Assembly (NCBI GenBank): GCA_039586815.1
Contig: JBDHJR010000004.1
Coordinates: 116,627 to 180,626, forward strand
Origin: WVYX01 sp039586815
GTDB lineage: Bacteria; Gemmatimonadota; Gemmatimonadetes; Gemmatimonadales; GWC2-71-9
Direction of reading: 5' to 3'
Length of the DNA: 64,000 nucleotides
Shown: positions 1 to 6,724 of the stretch, in pieces
How the letters are laid out: each line of letters starts with the position of its first letter
Position numbering within the stretch: position 1 is the first letter of the stretch
The notes under the pieces: generated by a model
The model's database searches: none
Told to the model about the DNA's origin: nothing
What the model saw: the letters and a program-made list of their open reading frames with translations, nothing else
Position numbers and translations under genes: made by a program

Positions 1-561
1 GCGAGCACTGGCGGTCCGAGGGCGCTGGCAGAGGTGATCCCGCGACTGCAGGCGGGCAGCGACGCGGCGGTGCTCGTGGTGCAGCACATGCCGGCAAACT
101 TCACGCGGAGCCTGGCGGAGCGTCTCAATGCGTCGAGTATGGTACGAGTGGTAGAGGCGGACGACGGCGCGCCGCTGCTGGCGGACACGGCCTACGTAGC
201 TCCCGGGGATTATCACATGCGCGTCGAGTCGGGCGTGGACGGCCCCCAGCTGCAGTTGCGCCAGGACGAGCCCGTTTGGGGGGTGCGGCCGGCCGCGGAT
301 CCCCTGTTCAGGTCGGTAGCCCGGCTGTTCGGGGCGCAGTCGCTCGGCGTGGTGCTGACGGGAATGGGGCGCGACGGTGCAGAGGGATTGAGGGCAATCC
401 GCGACGCCGGTGGCTTCGGGATGGCGCAGGACGAGGCGTCGGCGGTGATCTATGGGATGCCGCAAGCCGCGGTTGCCGCGGGAGGAGCCGAAGAGGTGGT
501 GCCGCTCGACGCTATCGCATCACGCATCGAGGCGCGGCTCGAGGGGCGCGTAGGGGCATGA
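1..561 (+). CDS. cheB: Chemotaxis protein-glutamate methylesterase CheB, C-terminal part (5' end outside window)
   Basis: This is the C-terminal catalytic domain of CheB, which removes methyl groups from (and deamidates) glutamate side chains of chemoreceptors in the cytoplasm. The frame is open from base 1. The fragment opens with the nucleophile motif ASTGGP (the CheB Ser164 equivalent), followed by VVQHMP with the catalytic His and TGMGRDGAEG with the catalytic Asp, so the triad is intact. The receiver domain, if present, lies upstream of the window. The first in-frame start inside the window (GTG at 34) is not the true start, because the serine motif would be lost. The stop overlaps the next gene in an ATGA junction, which puts it in a chemosensory operon with two CheW-like genes. 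Confidence 0.93.
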   Translation, partial: ASTGGPRALAEVIPRLQAGSDAAVLVVQHMPANFTRSLAERLNASSMVRVVEADDGAPLLADTAYVAPGDYHMRVESGVDGPQLQLRQDEPVWGVRPAADPLFRSVARLFGAQSLGVVLTGMGRDGAEGLRAIRDAGGFGMAQDEASAVIYGMPQAAVAAGGAEEVVPLDAIASRIEARLEGRVGA

Positions 562-986
562 AGGGCTATCTTGTGGTTCAGGCCGGCGGAGTGCGCTACG
601 GTGTGGCGCTGGCAGACGTGCGGCAGGTCATCGAGTTGCCGCGGGCGTACGCCGCACCAAGCACGCATCGCGCCGTGCTGGGCCTGATTCGAGCGGGTGG
701 GCGGCTCATGCCGCTGGTGGACCTCGGCGCGCTGGTGGAAGTGGAGCGCGACCCCGCCCCAGAGGCGATGTTGGGGGTCGTTACGCGATGCGCGGAGCGG
801 GTAGTGGCGCTGGCGGTGGACGATGCAGAGGCTGTGGTGCACGAAGACCCCGGGCCCCTGCCCGATGGATGGGATCTTCCCTGGGCCTCCGGGGTGGCCC
901 GGGAGGGAGAGAATCTGATCCCGGTTCTAGACATGGACGTTCTGGCTGAGCGGCTCGTTTCCGTGAGCGCAACCGAGGAGAGATGA
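558..986 (+). CDS. CheW-like coupling protein (first copy)
   Basis: This 142-residue protein is a single CheW-type SH3-like domain, the adaptor fold that links receptors to the CheA kinase. Recognisable parts are the opening strand (YLVVQAGGVRYGVAL), the DVRQVIELP segment and the GLIRAGGRLMPLVDLGALV core. It is more divergent than the CheW that follows. The start at 558 (ATG) overlaps the cheB stop by 4 bases, and its own stop overlaps the next start, so the three genes are probably translationally coupled. Two unlike CheW proteins side by side suggest a specialised chemosensory array rather than only standard chemotaxis; that is inference. Confidence 0.85.
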   Translation: MKGYLVVQAGGVRYGVALADVRQVIELPRAYAAPSTHRAVLGLIRAGGRLMPLVDLGALVEVERDPAPEAMLGVVTRCAERVVALAVDDAEAVVHEDPGPLPDGWDLPWASGVAREGENLIPVLDMDVLAERLVSVSATEER

Positions 987-1459
987 GTACGGGAGACGAA
1001 GTCCAGCTCGTCACCTTTCGTGTCGGTGGACACGACTTCGCGGTGAACATCTTCCAGGTGGAGCGTATCCTGCGTTACCAGGATCCCGCTCCCCTGCCAA
1101 AGGCTCCCGCCTATCTCGAGGGTGTGGTGCGGTACGGCGACGCGGTCGTGCCACTGATGGATCTGCGCAAACGCGTCGAGGCGGATGCGCCGGTGCGCGA
1201 CGACACCCGCATCATGATCCTCGAGCTCGAGGGCGAGAAGATTGGTGTCGTGGTGGATGCCGTGCAGGAGGTGCTGCGCGTGGGGGCGGAGCGGATCAGC
1301 CCTCCGTCATCGCTCGTGCGGGGGCTGGCGGCGAAGTACATCAGCGGTGTGGTCGCGGACGGCGATCGTACGTTCGTCGTGCTCCACGCCGGCAAACTCC
1401 TCTCGTCGAAGGAGCGGCTGGAGCTCGAGAAGCTGCAAGTGGAGGCGTCTCATGAGTGA
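983..1459 (+). CDS. cheW: Chemotaxis coupling protein CheW (second copy)
   Basis: This 158-residue CheW domain couples chemoreceptors to the histidine kinase CheA. It shows the standard features: QLVTFRVGGHDFAVNIFQV at the N-terminus, the VEGVVRYG-like turn (LEGVVRYGDAVVPLMDLRKR) and GVVVDAVQEVLRV. It is closer to canonical CheW than the preceding copy. The ATG at 983 overlaps the upstream stop by 4 bases, and its 3' end overlaps the TPR gene by 8 bases. Confidence 0.92.
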   Translation: MSTGDEVQLVTFRVGGHDFAVNIFQVERILRYQDPAPLPKAPAYLEGVVRYGDAVVPLMDLRKRVEADAPVRDDTRIMILELEGEKIGVVVDAVQEVLRVGAERISPPSSLVRGLAAKYISGVVADGDRTFVVLHAGKLLSSKERLELEKLQVEASHE

Positions 1460-2309
1460 CTCCCTCATATCGTCGCTGCGCGGCGAATACGACTCCATCG
1501 CCCGGCGTCTCGGCTCAGATCCCGGCGGCGAGGAGCGCGAAGACCTCAAGGCCGAGATCATCACTCTGTTCAAGACCGTCGATCAGACGATTGCCGATCT
1601 CTCCGAGCTCAAGGAGAGCATCCGCGTGCTGGTGGACAAGTACAAGGAGCTGTCCCAGAGCGAGAGCGGCGACCAGGCGCCGCAGTTCACGGGCGCGGTT
1701 CCCGTCATGCAGGATCACCTGGGCGCCACCACGTTCATCGAGAAGGGCTGGAGCCTCATATCGCTGGGTGACTACGGCGGCGCGATCCAGTCGCTCAACA
1801 AGGCGCTGCAGCTCTCCCCCGGCGACGTGCAGGCGCACTCGCTGCTGGGTTGGGCGCAGATGTTGAGTGAAGACTACGACTCGGCCATGGGGACCTTCCA
1901 GATGGTACTGGCGAAGGAGCCGGCGAATTCGCTGGCCCGCATCAACGTCGGGTACATCTGTCTCAAGAAGGAGATCTTCGGCGAGGCGATCGAGCACCTG
2001 TCCAAGGCGATCAGGCTCGACAACGACAAGAAGGCCACGCTCTACGCGCACTTCTATCTCGGGCTCGTGTACCTGGAGCGCGAGATGTACGAGGACGCCC
2101 AGACGTTCTTCGGAAAGACCCTGAAACTCGGCCCGAACCTGATCGAAGCCTACTACGAGCTGGGGCGCTCGTACTGGCATGCAGGGGACCGCGATGCGGC
2201 CCAGCGGGCATGGGAGGAGGGGTATCAGGCCAACAAGTTCAATCCGTGGGGCAAGCGCTGCAAGGAGACGCTGGACCTGGTCGCGCAGGGCCAGGAGCCG
2301 CCACGCTAG
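1452..2309 (+). CDS. Tetratricopeptide repeat protein with N-terminal coiled coil
   Basis: This is a 285-residue soluble protein. Residues about 10-75 are charged and heptad-like (helical, probably coiled coil), including DLSELKESIRVLVDKYKEL. Residues about 90-275 form tandem TPR units with the usual W/LG/Y...A..P pattern, for example GWSLISLGDYGGAIQSLNKA and LGWAQMLSEDYDSAM. TPR proteins are protein-interaction scaffolds. The position directly after two CheW genes, with an 8-base overlap, suggests a structural or adaptor role in the same chemosensory complex, which is inference. The start at 1452 was chosen because upstream in-frame sequence is a shadow of cheW. Confidence 0.85.
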   Translation: MSDSLISSLRGEYDSIARRLGSDPGGEEREDLKAEIITLFKTVDQTIADLSELKESIRVLVDKYKELSQSESGDQAPQFTGAVPVMQDHLGATTFIEKGWSLISLGDYGGAIQSLNKALQLSPGDVQAHSLLGWAQMLSEDYDSAMGTFQMVLAKEPANSLARINVGYICLKKEIFGEAIEHLSKAIRLDNDKKATLYAHFYLGLVYLEREMYEDAQTFFGKTLKLGPNLIEAYYELGRSYWHAGDRDAAQRAWEEGYQANKFNPWGKRCKETLDLVAQGQEPPR

Positions 2310-3169
2310 CAGCCCTCTTCCTCTTCTTGCTCGCGCTGCCGCAGCAGCCCTCCGTGGTGAACGTGGGCAGCGTGACGGTGGTGTACTGGTCCGACGAGGC
2401 TACTGCAATAGCCCTCGCCGAGCTCGCCGACCGCGGCGGACCCTGGCCCGGCATTCCCCAGCCGCCCCCCCAGCGCATCCGCCTGGTCCTCGCGACCAAC
2501 GATGCGCAGTTCGACTCGATCACCGCGGGACGACTCCCGGAGTGGGGAGCGGCGGCCGCCTATCCGGGGAGCCGCACCATCGTGTTGCAGGTGGATCGCG
2601 ATTATCGCAGGCTGCTGAGGCACGAGATGGCGCACCTCGCCCTGCACAGCGTGGTACGGCGCGTTCCCCGCTGGTTCGACGAGGGATACGCCGCTCACGC
2701 GGCGGCAGAGTGGGACCAGGCAGATGTGCTGCAGGTGAACTGGATCGTGCTGCGTGGCGTGGTGCCGACGCTGGCCGGTCTCGACCGGCACATTCGGGAC
2801 GGCGGTGCGGTGGAGGCCGAGGCGTCCTACGCGCTCGCGACCACGGCCGTGCGGCTGCTGGAGCGCCTGGGAGGTGAACGGGGCCTGGAGCCACTCATCA
2901 CCACGTTGCGGGACACGCCGAACTTCGACGAGGCATTGCGCGGCACGTACCAGATCACGCTCGGGCAGTTCGAGACGATGTGGCGCCGTGACCTGCGCAG
3001 GCGCTACGGTTGGCTGTTGATCTTCAGCTCGGTGACGCTGTTCTGGGCCTTCGTGAGCCTGCTGCTGGTGGTGCTGTGGGCGAGGCGGCGGCAACGCGAT
3101 CGGGAGCGGCGCCAAGCCCTTGAGAATGGGTGGTTTGTACCCGAAGATGAGTGGAACCCGGATGCTTGA
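2210..3169 (+). CDS. Membrane-anchored gluzincin-type metallopeptidase-like protein
   Basis: The protein carries HEMAH (residues 138-142 from this start), an HExxH zinc motif, followed 16 residues later by WFDEGYA, whose Glu is the likely third zinc ligand. This is the layout of the peptidase MA-like family. A hydrophobic stretch near residue 35-50 could be a signal or anchor, and a second (about 268-292, WLLIFSSVTLFWAFVSLLLV) is a clear C-terminal membrane helix followed by a basic tail. The start is uncertain: the ATG at 2210 lies inside the TPR gene and overlaps it by 100 bases, and no better ATG or GTG lies between the TPR stop and the hydrophobic segment. The substrate is unknown. Confidence 0.72.
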   Translation: MGGGVSGQQVQSVGQALQGDAGPGRAGPGAATLAALFLFLLALPQQPSVVNVGSVTVVYWSDEATAIALAELADRGGPWPGIPQPPPQRIRLVLATNDAQFDSITAGRLPEWGAAAAYPGSRTIVLQVDRDYRRLLRHEMAHLALHSVVRRVPRWFDEGYAAHAAAEWDQADVLQVNWIVLRGVVPTLAGLDRHIRDGGAVEAEASYALATTAVRLLERLGGERGLEPLITTLRDTPNFDEALRGTYQITLGQFETMWRRDLRRRYGWLLIFSSVTLFWAFVSLLLVVLWARRRQRDRERRQALENGWFVPEDEWNPDA

Positions 3170-3194
3170 CGGCTTCGGAACCTGCGGTTAGCCT
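3166..3194 (+). promoter_or_regulatory. Candidate promoter for the small membrane protein and tRNA-Val
   Basis: TTGACG (3166-3171), a 17-base spacer and TAGCCT (3189-3194). The -35 box is good and the -10 box weak but with the TA...T frame kept. The expected transcription start is within a few bases of the ATG at 3203, so the small gene would be read from a nearly leaderless transcript that continues into the tRNA. Confidence 0.4.
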
Positions 3195-3202
3195 GAGTGT
3201 CT

Positions 3203-3388
3203 ATGTTAAATGGAATAGGGTCGCCCGCGCGGCTGCGGTTCCGGCGACGGAACCTGGTGCTTCTGGGCGGCGCGCTTGCCTCGATCGCGGTCGGCTACGC
3301 GCTGCTCGCGGGGGGGTCGATCACGGTGGCGCCCGTACTGTTGGTGCTGGGCTACTGTGTCCTGTTCCCGCTGGGCTTGGCGCTCTGA
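3203..3388 (+). CDS. Small two-helix membrane protein (61 residues)
   Basis: The N-terminus is basic (RLRFRRRN). Two hydrophobic helices follow, at about 18-37 and 41-59, giving a hairpin that sits in the inner membrane with both ends probably on the same side. The length and the RRRN-VLLGGA style resemble short DUF3098-like membrane proteins, but that match is only a resemblance. The ATG at 3203 was preferred to a GTG two codons upstream. It is followed after 14 bases by tRNA-Val, so the two may be co-transcribed. Function unknown. Confidence 0.6.
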   Translation: MLNGIGSPARLRFRRRNLVLLGGALASIAVGYALLAGGSITVAPVLLVLGYCVLFPLGLAL

Positions 3389-3402
3389 GTTGACCGCCAT
3401 TT

Positions 3403-3476
3403 GGGCGAATAGCTCAGGGGTTTAGAGCGCCTGCCTTACAAGCAGGAAGTCGGGGGTTCAAATCCCTCTTCGCCCA
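3403..3476 (+). tRNA. tRNA-Val (anticodon UAC)
   Basis: A full cloverleaf is visible. The acceptor arm is GGGCGAA paired with TTCGCCC plus discriminator A. The D arm is GCTC/GAGC. The anticodon stem CCTGC/GCAGG encloses the loop CTTACAA, with anticodon TAC at 3437-3439, and the T arm contains GTTCAAAT. The 3' CCA is not encoded. The anticodon reads GUA-type valine codons. Confidence 0.95.
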
Positions 3477-3495
3477 TCTCGCTTGACGATGACCT

Positions 3496-3515
3496 GGCCC
3501 GGGTGAGACCGGGCC
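3496..3515 (+). terminator. GC-rich hairpin after tRNA-Val
   Basis: Perfect 7-bp arms (GGCCCGG at 3496-3502 and CCGGGCC at 3509-3515) enclose a 6-base loop, 20 bases past the tRNA. There is no T-run after it, so it is either an imperfect terminator or a processing structure in the leader of the next gene. Confidence 0.4.
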
Positions 3516-3535
3516 GCCAGAACCGGAGGGCGCAA

Positions 3536-5332
3536 GTGGTGCGGTGGACACCAATGATTGTTCGGACGATGGTGGCGGCAGTTGGCGTGAGCCTTGTGTG
3601 GACGGCCACGGCGACCAGTGCCAACGCGCAGTTCGGAGCTCCTACGGGGCCGCGAGAGCGCGTTCTGTTTCTGGTGCCCGCGACCGCCGACCCCACGGAG
3701 AGGGAGTTTGGGGCGGCCGTGGCGCTGGAAGTGCGCGACCGTATGACAGGGAAGTTCCGCAACGACGTCGTCACCGTCAGCAGCGAGCAAGTGTGCTCGG
3801 TGCTGCAAGAGTCGGCCTACGCGTGCGACGTGGCGCTCGGCCAAGCGGACGCCGACCGTCTGGCGCGCGCGCTGAGAGCCGACGCGTACATCATCGGCTC
3901 CATCTGGCGGGAGGAAGGCGCGCCGATGGGCCACTTCCGCATGGTGGATATCGGTCGCTCGGGCTTGTCGGGCTGGATGACCGTCGACGGCGCGGGCGAT
4001 GAAACCGCAAGGGACTTCGCGCGCACGATCGCCGACTCGCTCGAACCGCAGGTGAGGGCCGCGGAGCGGGCGCGCCAGTGCTCCGACGAGCGCGACCGCG
4101 GTGACTTCGAGGATGCCATAGACCGTGCCCACCGGGTGTTCCGCGATTACCCGAACCACCCGTCGTCTGCGATGTGTGCCGAGGTGGCCTCGGAAGCGCT
4201 CGAGGAGCCGGCAGATTCCCAGATCGTATACCTGCAGCGAGCCGTAGAAGGCGACCCGCTCCTGGGGCGGGCGTGGGAGCGTCTCGGGCTGCTGTATCAG
4301 CGGGCGGGCGATTCCACCGCCGCATTGGGTGCGTTCGTGAACCAGAGCCGCTCGGACGTGGCCGACCGGCAGTTGCGCATCGGCGTGATCGCCGGCGCCA
4401 TCACGATGCAGGAGTATGAGACCGCGCGCGAGCTGGCCGACGAGTGGCTGGGCGGCAACCCGGGGGACGTCGAGGTGCTGCAGCTCCAGGCGCGCGCATG
4501 TATCGAGGGCAGTCTGTGGGACTGCGCCATGGACGCGCTGACGGCGCAGTACGCGGCCGACACCAGCCTGCACGGCCAGGACGTGTTCTACCAACAGGTG
4601 CTCGGGGCCGCTCAGGCACTGGGTGACGTGCACGCCGAGCTGGAGTGGTCGGGCCGGGCAGTGGCCAACATACCCGAGTCCACCGTGTTGTGGCGCGCGC
4701 ACGCCACGGTGCTGGCGGCGGCCGCTGAGGACACGATCTTCGTCGAGGAAGAGCTGCGGGCGGTGCTCGCCGATTCGACGATCGTGGTGTACGAGCACAT
4801 GCTGATGATGGACTCCACGGACGTGCGCAGCGCGGTGGCCGCCGCGACGTTCCTGCTGGACGGCCTCGTGGTGGACACGGCCGTCGCGCTCGACACGGAG
4901 AGGATGTTCAGGGGGTTCGAGTTCCTGGACCACGCCACGCGGGTCAGCGCCGACACTGCCGTGCTGATGAACGCTGCGGTGAAGTACTATCAGACCGGCT
5001 CCGCGCTGGTGCAGACGCGGCAGCAGATCCCATTCGCGGTCGAGCTGTTGGAGAGGGCGGTCGAGTTCGACGTGCTGGGGCGGCTCACGGTGCAGAGCAA
5101 CTTCTTCCTCGGGCTGGGCCTGATGTTCCGGATATTCGAGTTCGACCCCGAGGTCACCGCGACCGAGTCGTGCGATCTGGTGGACCAGGAGGCCGACATG
5201 ATCGCCCGCGGCAAGGCGGCGATGGCCATCGGCTCCGAGCTCGCACCGGAGCAGTCGCAGCAGTTCATGCAGCAGTTCGAAGCCTTCGAACAGCGGGTGC
5301 CGCAGCTGCGGCGTGCCTACAACTGCCGCTGA
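3536..5332 (+). CDS. Secreted TPR-like repeat protein of unknown function
   Basis: This is a 598-residue protein with a Sec signal peptide: basic n-region, hydrophobic core TMVAAVGVSLVW and an ANAQ cleavage site near residue 29. The segment at about 40-170 resembles a periplasmic alpha/beta domain (RVLFLVPATADPTEREFGAAV, then DADRLARALRADAYIIGSIW). The rest is helical with TPR-like repeats (YLQRAVEGDPLLGRAWERLGLLYQRAGDS). The GTG at 3536 is preferred over the GTG at 3503 because GGAGG lies 6 bases upstream and the signal peptide then starts cleanly; the ATG at 3554 is also possible. It stands alone between two tRNA genes. It is probably a periplasmic or outer-membrane-associated scaffold; no specific family was recognised. 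Confidence 0.75.
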   Translation: MVRWTPMIVRTMVAAVGVSLVWTATATSANAQFGAPTGPRERVLFLVPATADPTEREFGAAVALEVRDRMTGKFRNDVVTVSSEQVCSVLQESAYACDVALGQADADRLARALRADAYIIGSIWREEGAPMGHFRMVDIGRSGLSGWMTVDGAGDETARDFARTIADSLEPQVRAAERARQCSDERDRGDFEDAIDRAHRVFRDYPNHPSSAMCAEVASEALEEPADSQIVYLQRAVEGDPLLGRAWERLGLLYQRAGDSTAALGAFVNQSRSDVADRQLRIGVIAGAITMQEYETARELADEWLGGNPGDVEVLQLQARACIEGSLWDCAMDALTAQYAADTSLHGQDVFYQQVLGAAQALGDVHAELEWSGRAVANIPESTVLWRAHATVLAAAAEDTIFVEEELRAVLADSTIVVYEHMLMMDSTDVRSAVAAATFLLDGLVVDTAVALDTERMFRGFEFLDHATRVSADTAVLMNAAVKYYQTGSALVQTRQQIPFAVELLERAVEFDVLGRLTVQSNFFLGLGLMFRIFEFDPEVTATESCDLVDQEADMIARGKAAMAIGSELAPEQSQQFMQQFEAFEQRVPQLRRAYNCR

Positions 5333-5339
5333 CCGGCGC

Positions 5340-5368
5340 TTGATAACGGCCCTCGGCGTGTCTACATT
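5340..5368 (+). promoter_or_regulatory. Candidate promoter of tRNA-Asp
   Basis: TTGATA (5340-5345), a 17-base spacer and TACATT (5363-5368), both close to the sigma-70 consensus. The predicted start is about 13 bases before the tRNA. Confidence 0.55.
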
Positions 5369-5387
5369 GCCACGCTACCTGTGGTAT

Positions 5388-5462
5388 GGGGCTGTAGCTC
5401 AGTTTGGTTAGAGTGCCGGTCTGTCACACCGGAGGCCGCGGGTTCAAGTCCCGTCAGCCCCG
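5388..5462 (+). tRNA. tRNA-Asp (anticodon GUC)
   Basis: The acceptor arm GGGGCTG pairs with CAGCCCC plus discriminator G. The anticodon stem CCGGT/ACCGG encloses CTGTCAC, with anticodon GTC at 5423-5425. The T arm contains GTTCAAGT. CCA is not encoded. Confidence 0.95.
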
Positions 5463-5490
5463 CTCGCATCATGACGTCTCCAGTGAGTAC

Positions 5491-5517
5491 CGGCCCCGCG
5501 CAACGTTCGCGGGGCCG
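5491..5517 (+). terminator. GC-rich hairpin between tRNA-Asp and rsmH
   Basis: A perfect 10-bp stem (CGGCCCCGCG at 5491-5500, CGCGGGGCCG at 5508-5517) with a 7-base loop, followed by TCGCTTTA. It is probably the tRNA-Asp terminator or an attenuator at the head of the dcw cluster. The T-run is short, so the call is tentative. Confidence 0.45.
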
Positions 5518-5538
5518 TCGCTTTATGGGGGTAATTGC

Positions 5539-6444
5539 TTGAGGGAGCGCCACCTGCCGGTCCTCGCGGATGCCGTCGCCGAGCTGGTGGCGGGCTGTCG
5601 CCGCGTGGTGGACGGCACGGTCGGCGGCGGCGGCCACGCGGAGCGGATGAGGGCCGCGGGGGCCGAGGTGCTGGCGGTGGACCGCGACCCCGACGCGCGG
5701 GCCCGCGCCCGGGAACAGCTGGGCGACCAAGGCACATACTGGGTTCCTGGGCGCTTCGGCGACCCCGGGGTGCTGGCCGAGATCGCCCGCTTCCAACCCG
5801 ATTTCGTGCTGCTCGACCTGGGGGTCTCCTCCGAGCAGCTCGACACCGATGAACGGGGCTTCTCTTTTCGCCCCGGGGTGCCGCTCGACATGCGCATGGA
5901 CCGCAGCGGCCCCAGCGCGGCAGATCTGCTGAACCGGCTCCCCCAGAGCGAGCTGGCGGAGATCTTCCGCGATTACGGCGACGAGCGGCGCTCCCGCCGC
6001 CTCGCGGCTACCGTGGTGCGGCGCCGCCGTAGTCCTTTCGCCACCAGCGACGACCTGGTGAACGCCATCCGAGATGCCCTGGGGCCGCGCACCGGCCCGT
6101 CGACCTTCGCCCGGCTGTTCCAGGCGGTGCGCATCGCGGTCAACGACGAGCTGGGCGAGCTGCGCCGGGCGCTTCCGGCCCTGCGCGACGCGCTCCAACC
6201 CGGGGGCAGGTTGGCCGTGATTAGCTATCATTCGGGCGAGGATCGAATCGTGAAACACATGTTTCGGGAGTGGGCGCGATCGTGTGTGTGTCCGCCGGCG
6301 CAGCCCGTGTGCAACTGCCGCGGCCGTGCTCTCGGGCAGCTCGACCCGCCCAAGCCGGTTCTGCCCGCGGCTGCCGAGATAGCCGCCAACCCGCGCGCGC
6401 GAAGCGCCAGGTTACGCGCGTTCCGGACGCATGGTACAACCTAG
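5539..6444 (+). CDS. rsmH: 16S rRNA (cytosine(1402)-N4)-methyltransferase RsmH
   Basis: This 301-residue SAM-dependent methyltransferase modifies C1402 of 16S rRNA and by convention opens the dcw cluster (mraW). Visible family motifs are HLPVLADAVAELV at the N-terminus, the SAM loop VVDGTVGGGGHAERM, DFVLLDLGVSSEQLD, GFSFRPGVPLDMRMD, RLFQAVRIAVNDEL and AVISYHSGEDRIVK. The start is a TTG at 5539, with GGGGGT about 7 bases upstream. No ATG or GTG in frame gives the right length, and upstream in-frame sequence runs back through the tRNA. No mraZ lies in front of it. Its 3' end overlaps ftsL by 14 bases. Confidence 0.95.
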   Translation: MRERHLPVLADAVAELVAGCRRVVDGTVGGGGHAERMRAAGAEVLAVDRDPDARARAREQLGDQGTYWVPGRFGDPGVLAEIARFQPDFVLLDLGVSSEQLDTDERGFSFRPGVPLDMRMDRSGPSAADLLNRLPQSELAEIFRDYGDERRSRRLAATVVRRRRSPFATSDDLVNAIRDALGPRTGPSTFARLFQAVRIAVNDELGELRRALPALRDALQPGGRLAVISYHSGEDRIVKHMFREWARSCVCPPAQPVCNCRGRALGQLDPPKPVLPAAAEIAANPRARSARLRAFRTHGTT

Positions 6445-6721
6445 AGGCCGCGTCTGGGTCGCTCTGTGGCTCGTATTCGTCCTCGCCATCCTGGCGTGGG
6501 TCGTCGCGCGGCAGACCTCTGCGGTGGTGAGTGCGGGCGAGCTGGATGACCTGCGCAACGAGCGCTCGCTGCTCGAGGCGCGCCGCGCCGAACTGCTGCG
6601 ACGCATTCGCGAGGGGGAGAGCCGCGCAGTGCTCGTCCCCCGTGCAGAGTCGCTGGGTCTCCGTATGCCTGCCGACAGCGAGATAGTGATCCTGCCCGCG
6701 CCAGTCCCCGGAGAGCGCTGA
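6431..6721 (+). CDS. ftsL: Cell division protein FtsL (septum formation initiator family)
   Basis: This is a 96-residue bitopic membrane protein with a short cytoplasmic N-terminus, one membrane helix (about 8-25, VWVALWLVFVLAILAWVVA) and a periplasmic coiled coil (LDDLRNERSLLEARRAELLRRI). FtsL works with FtsB and FtsQ to activate septal peptidoglycan synthesis by FtsW-FtsI. Sequence conservation in this family is poor, so the call rests on topology and on position between rsmH and ftsI. Confidence 0.8.
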   Translation: MVQPRGRVWVALWLVFVLAILAWVVARQTSAVVSAGELDDLRNERSLLEARRAELLRRIREGESRAVLVPRAESLGLRMPADSEIVILPAPVPGER

Positions 6722-6724
6722 CGC

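Noticed and set aside
3436..3774. Minus-strand frame ending in EMGEEGFEPPTSCL across tRNA-Val
   Set aside because: This is the well-known false protein produced by reading a tRNA gene antisense; it overlaps the real tRNA and the secreted protein gene.
5362..6258. Minus-strand frame with GLTGLEPAASGVTDRHSNQTELQPH over tRNA-Asp and rsmH
   Set aside because: Another antisense tRNA artefact extended through the high-GC shadow of rsmH.
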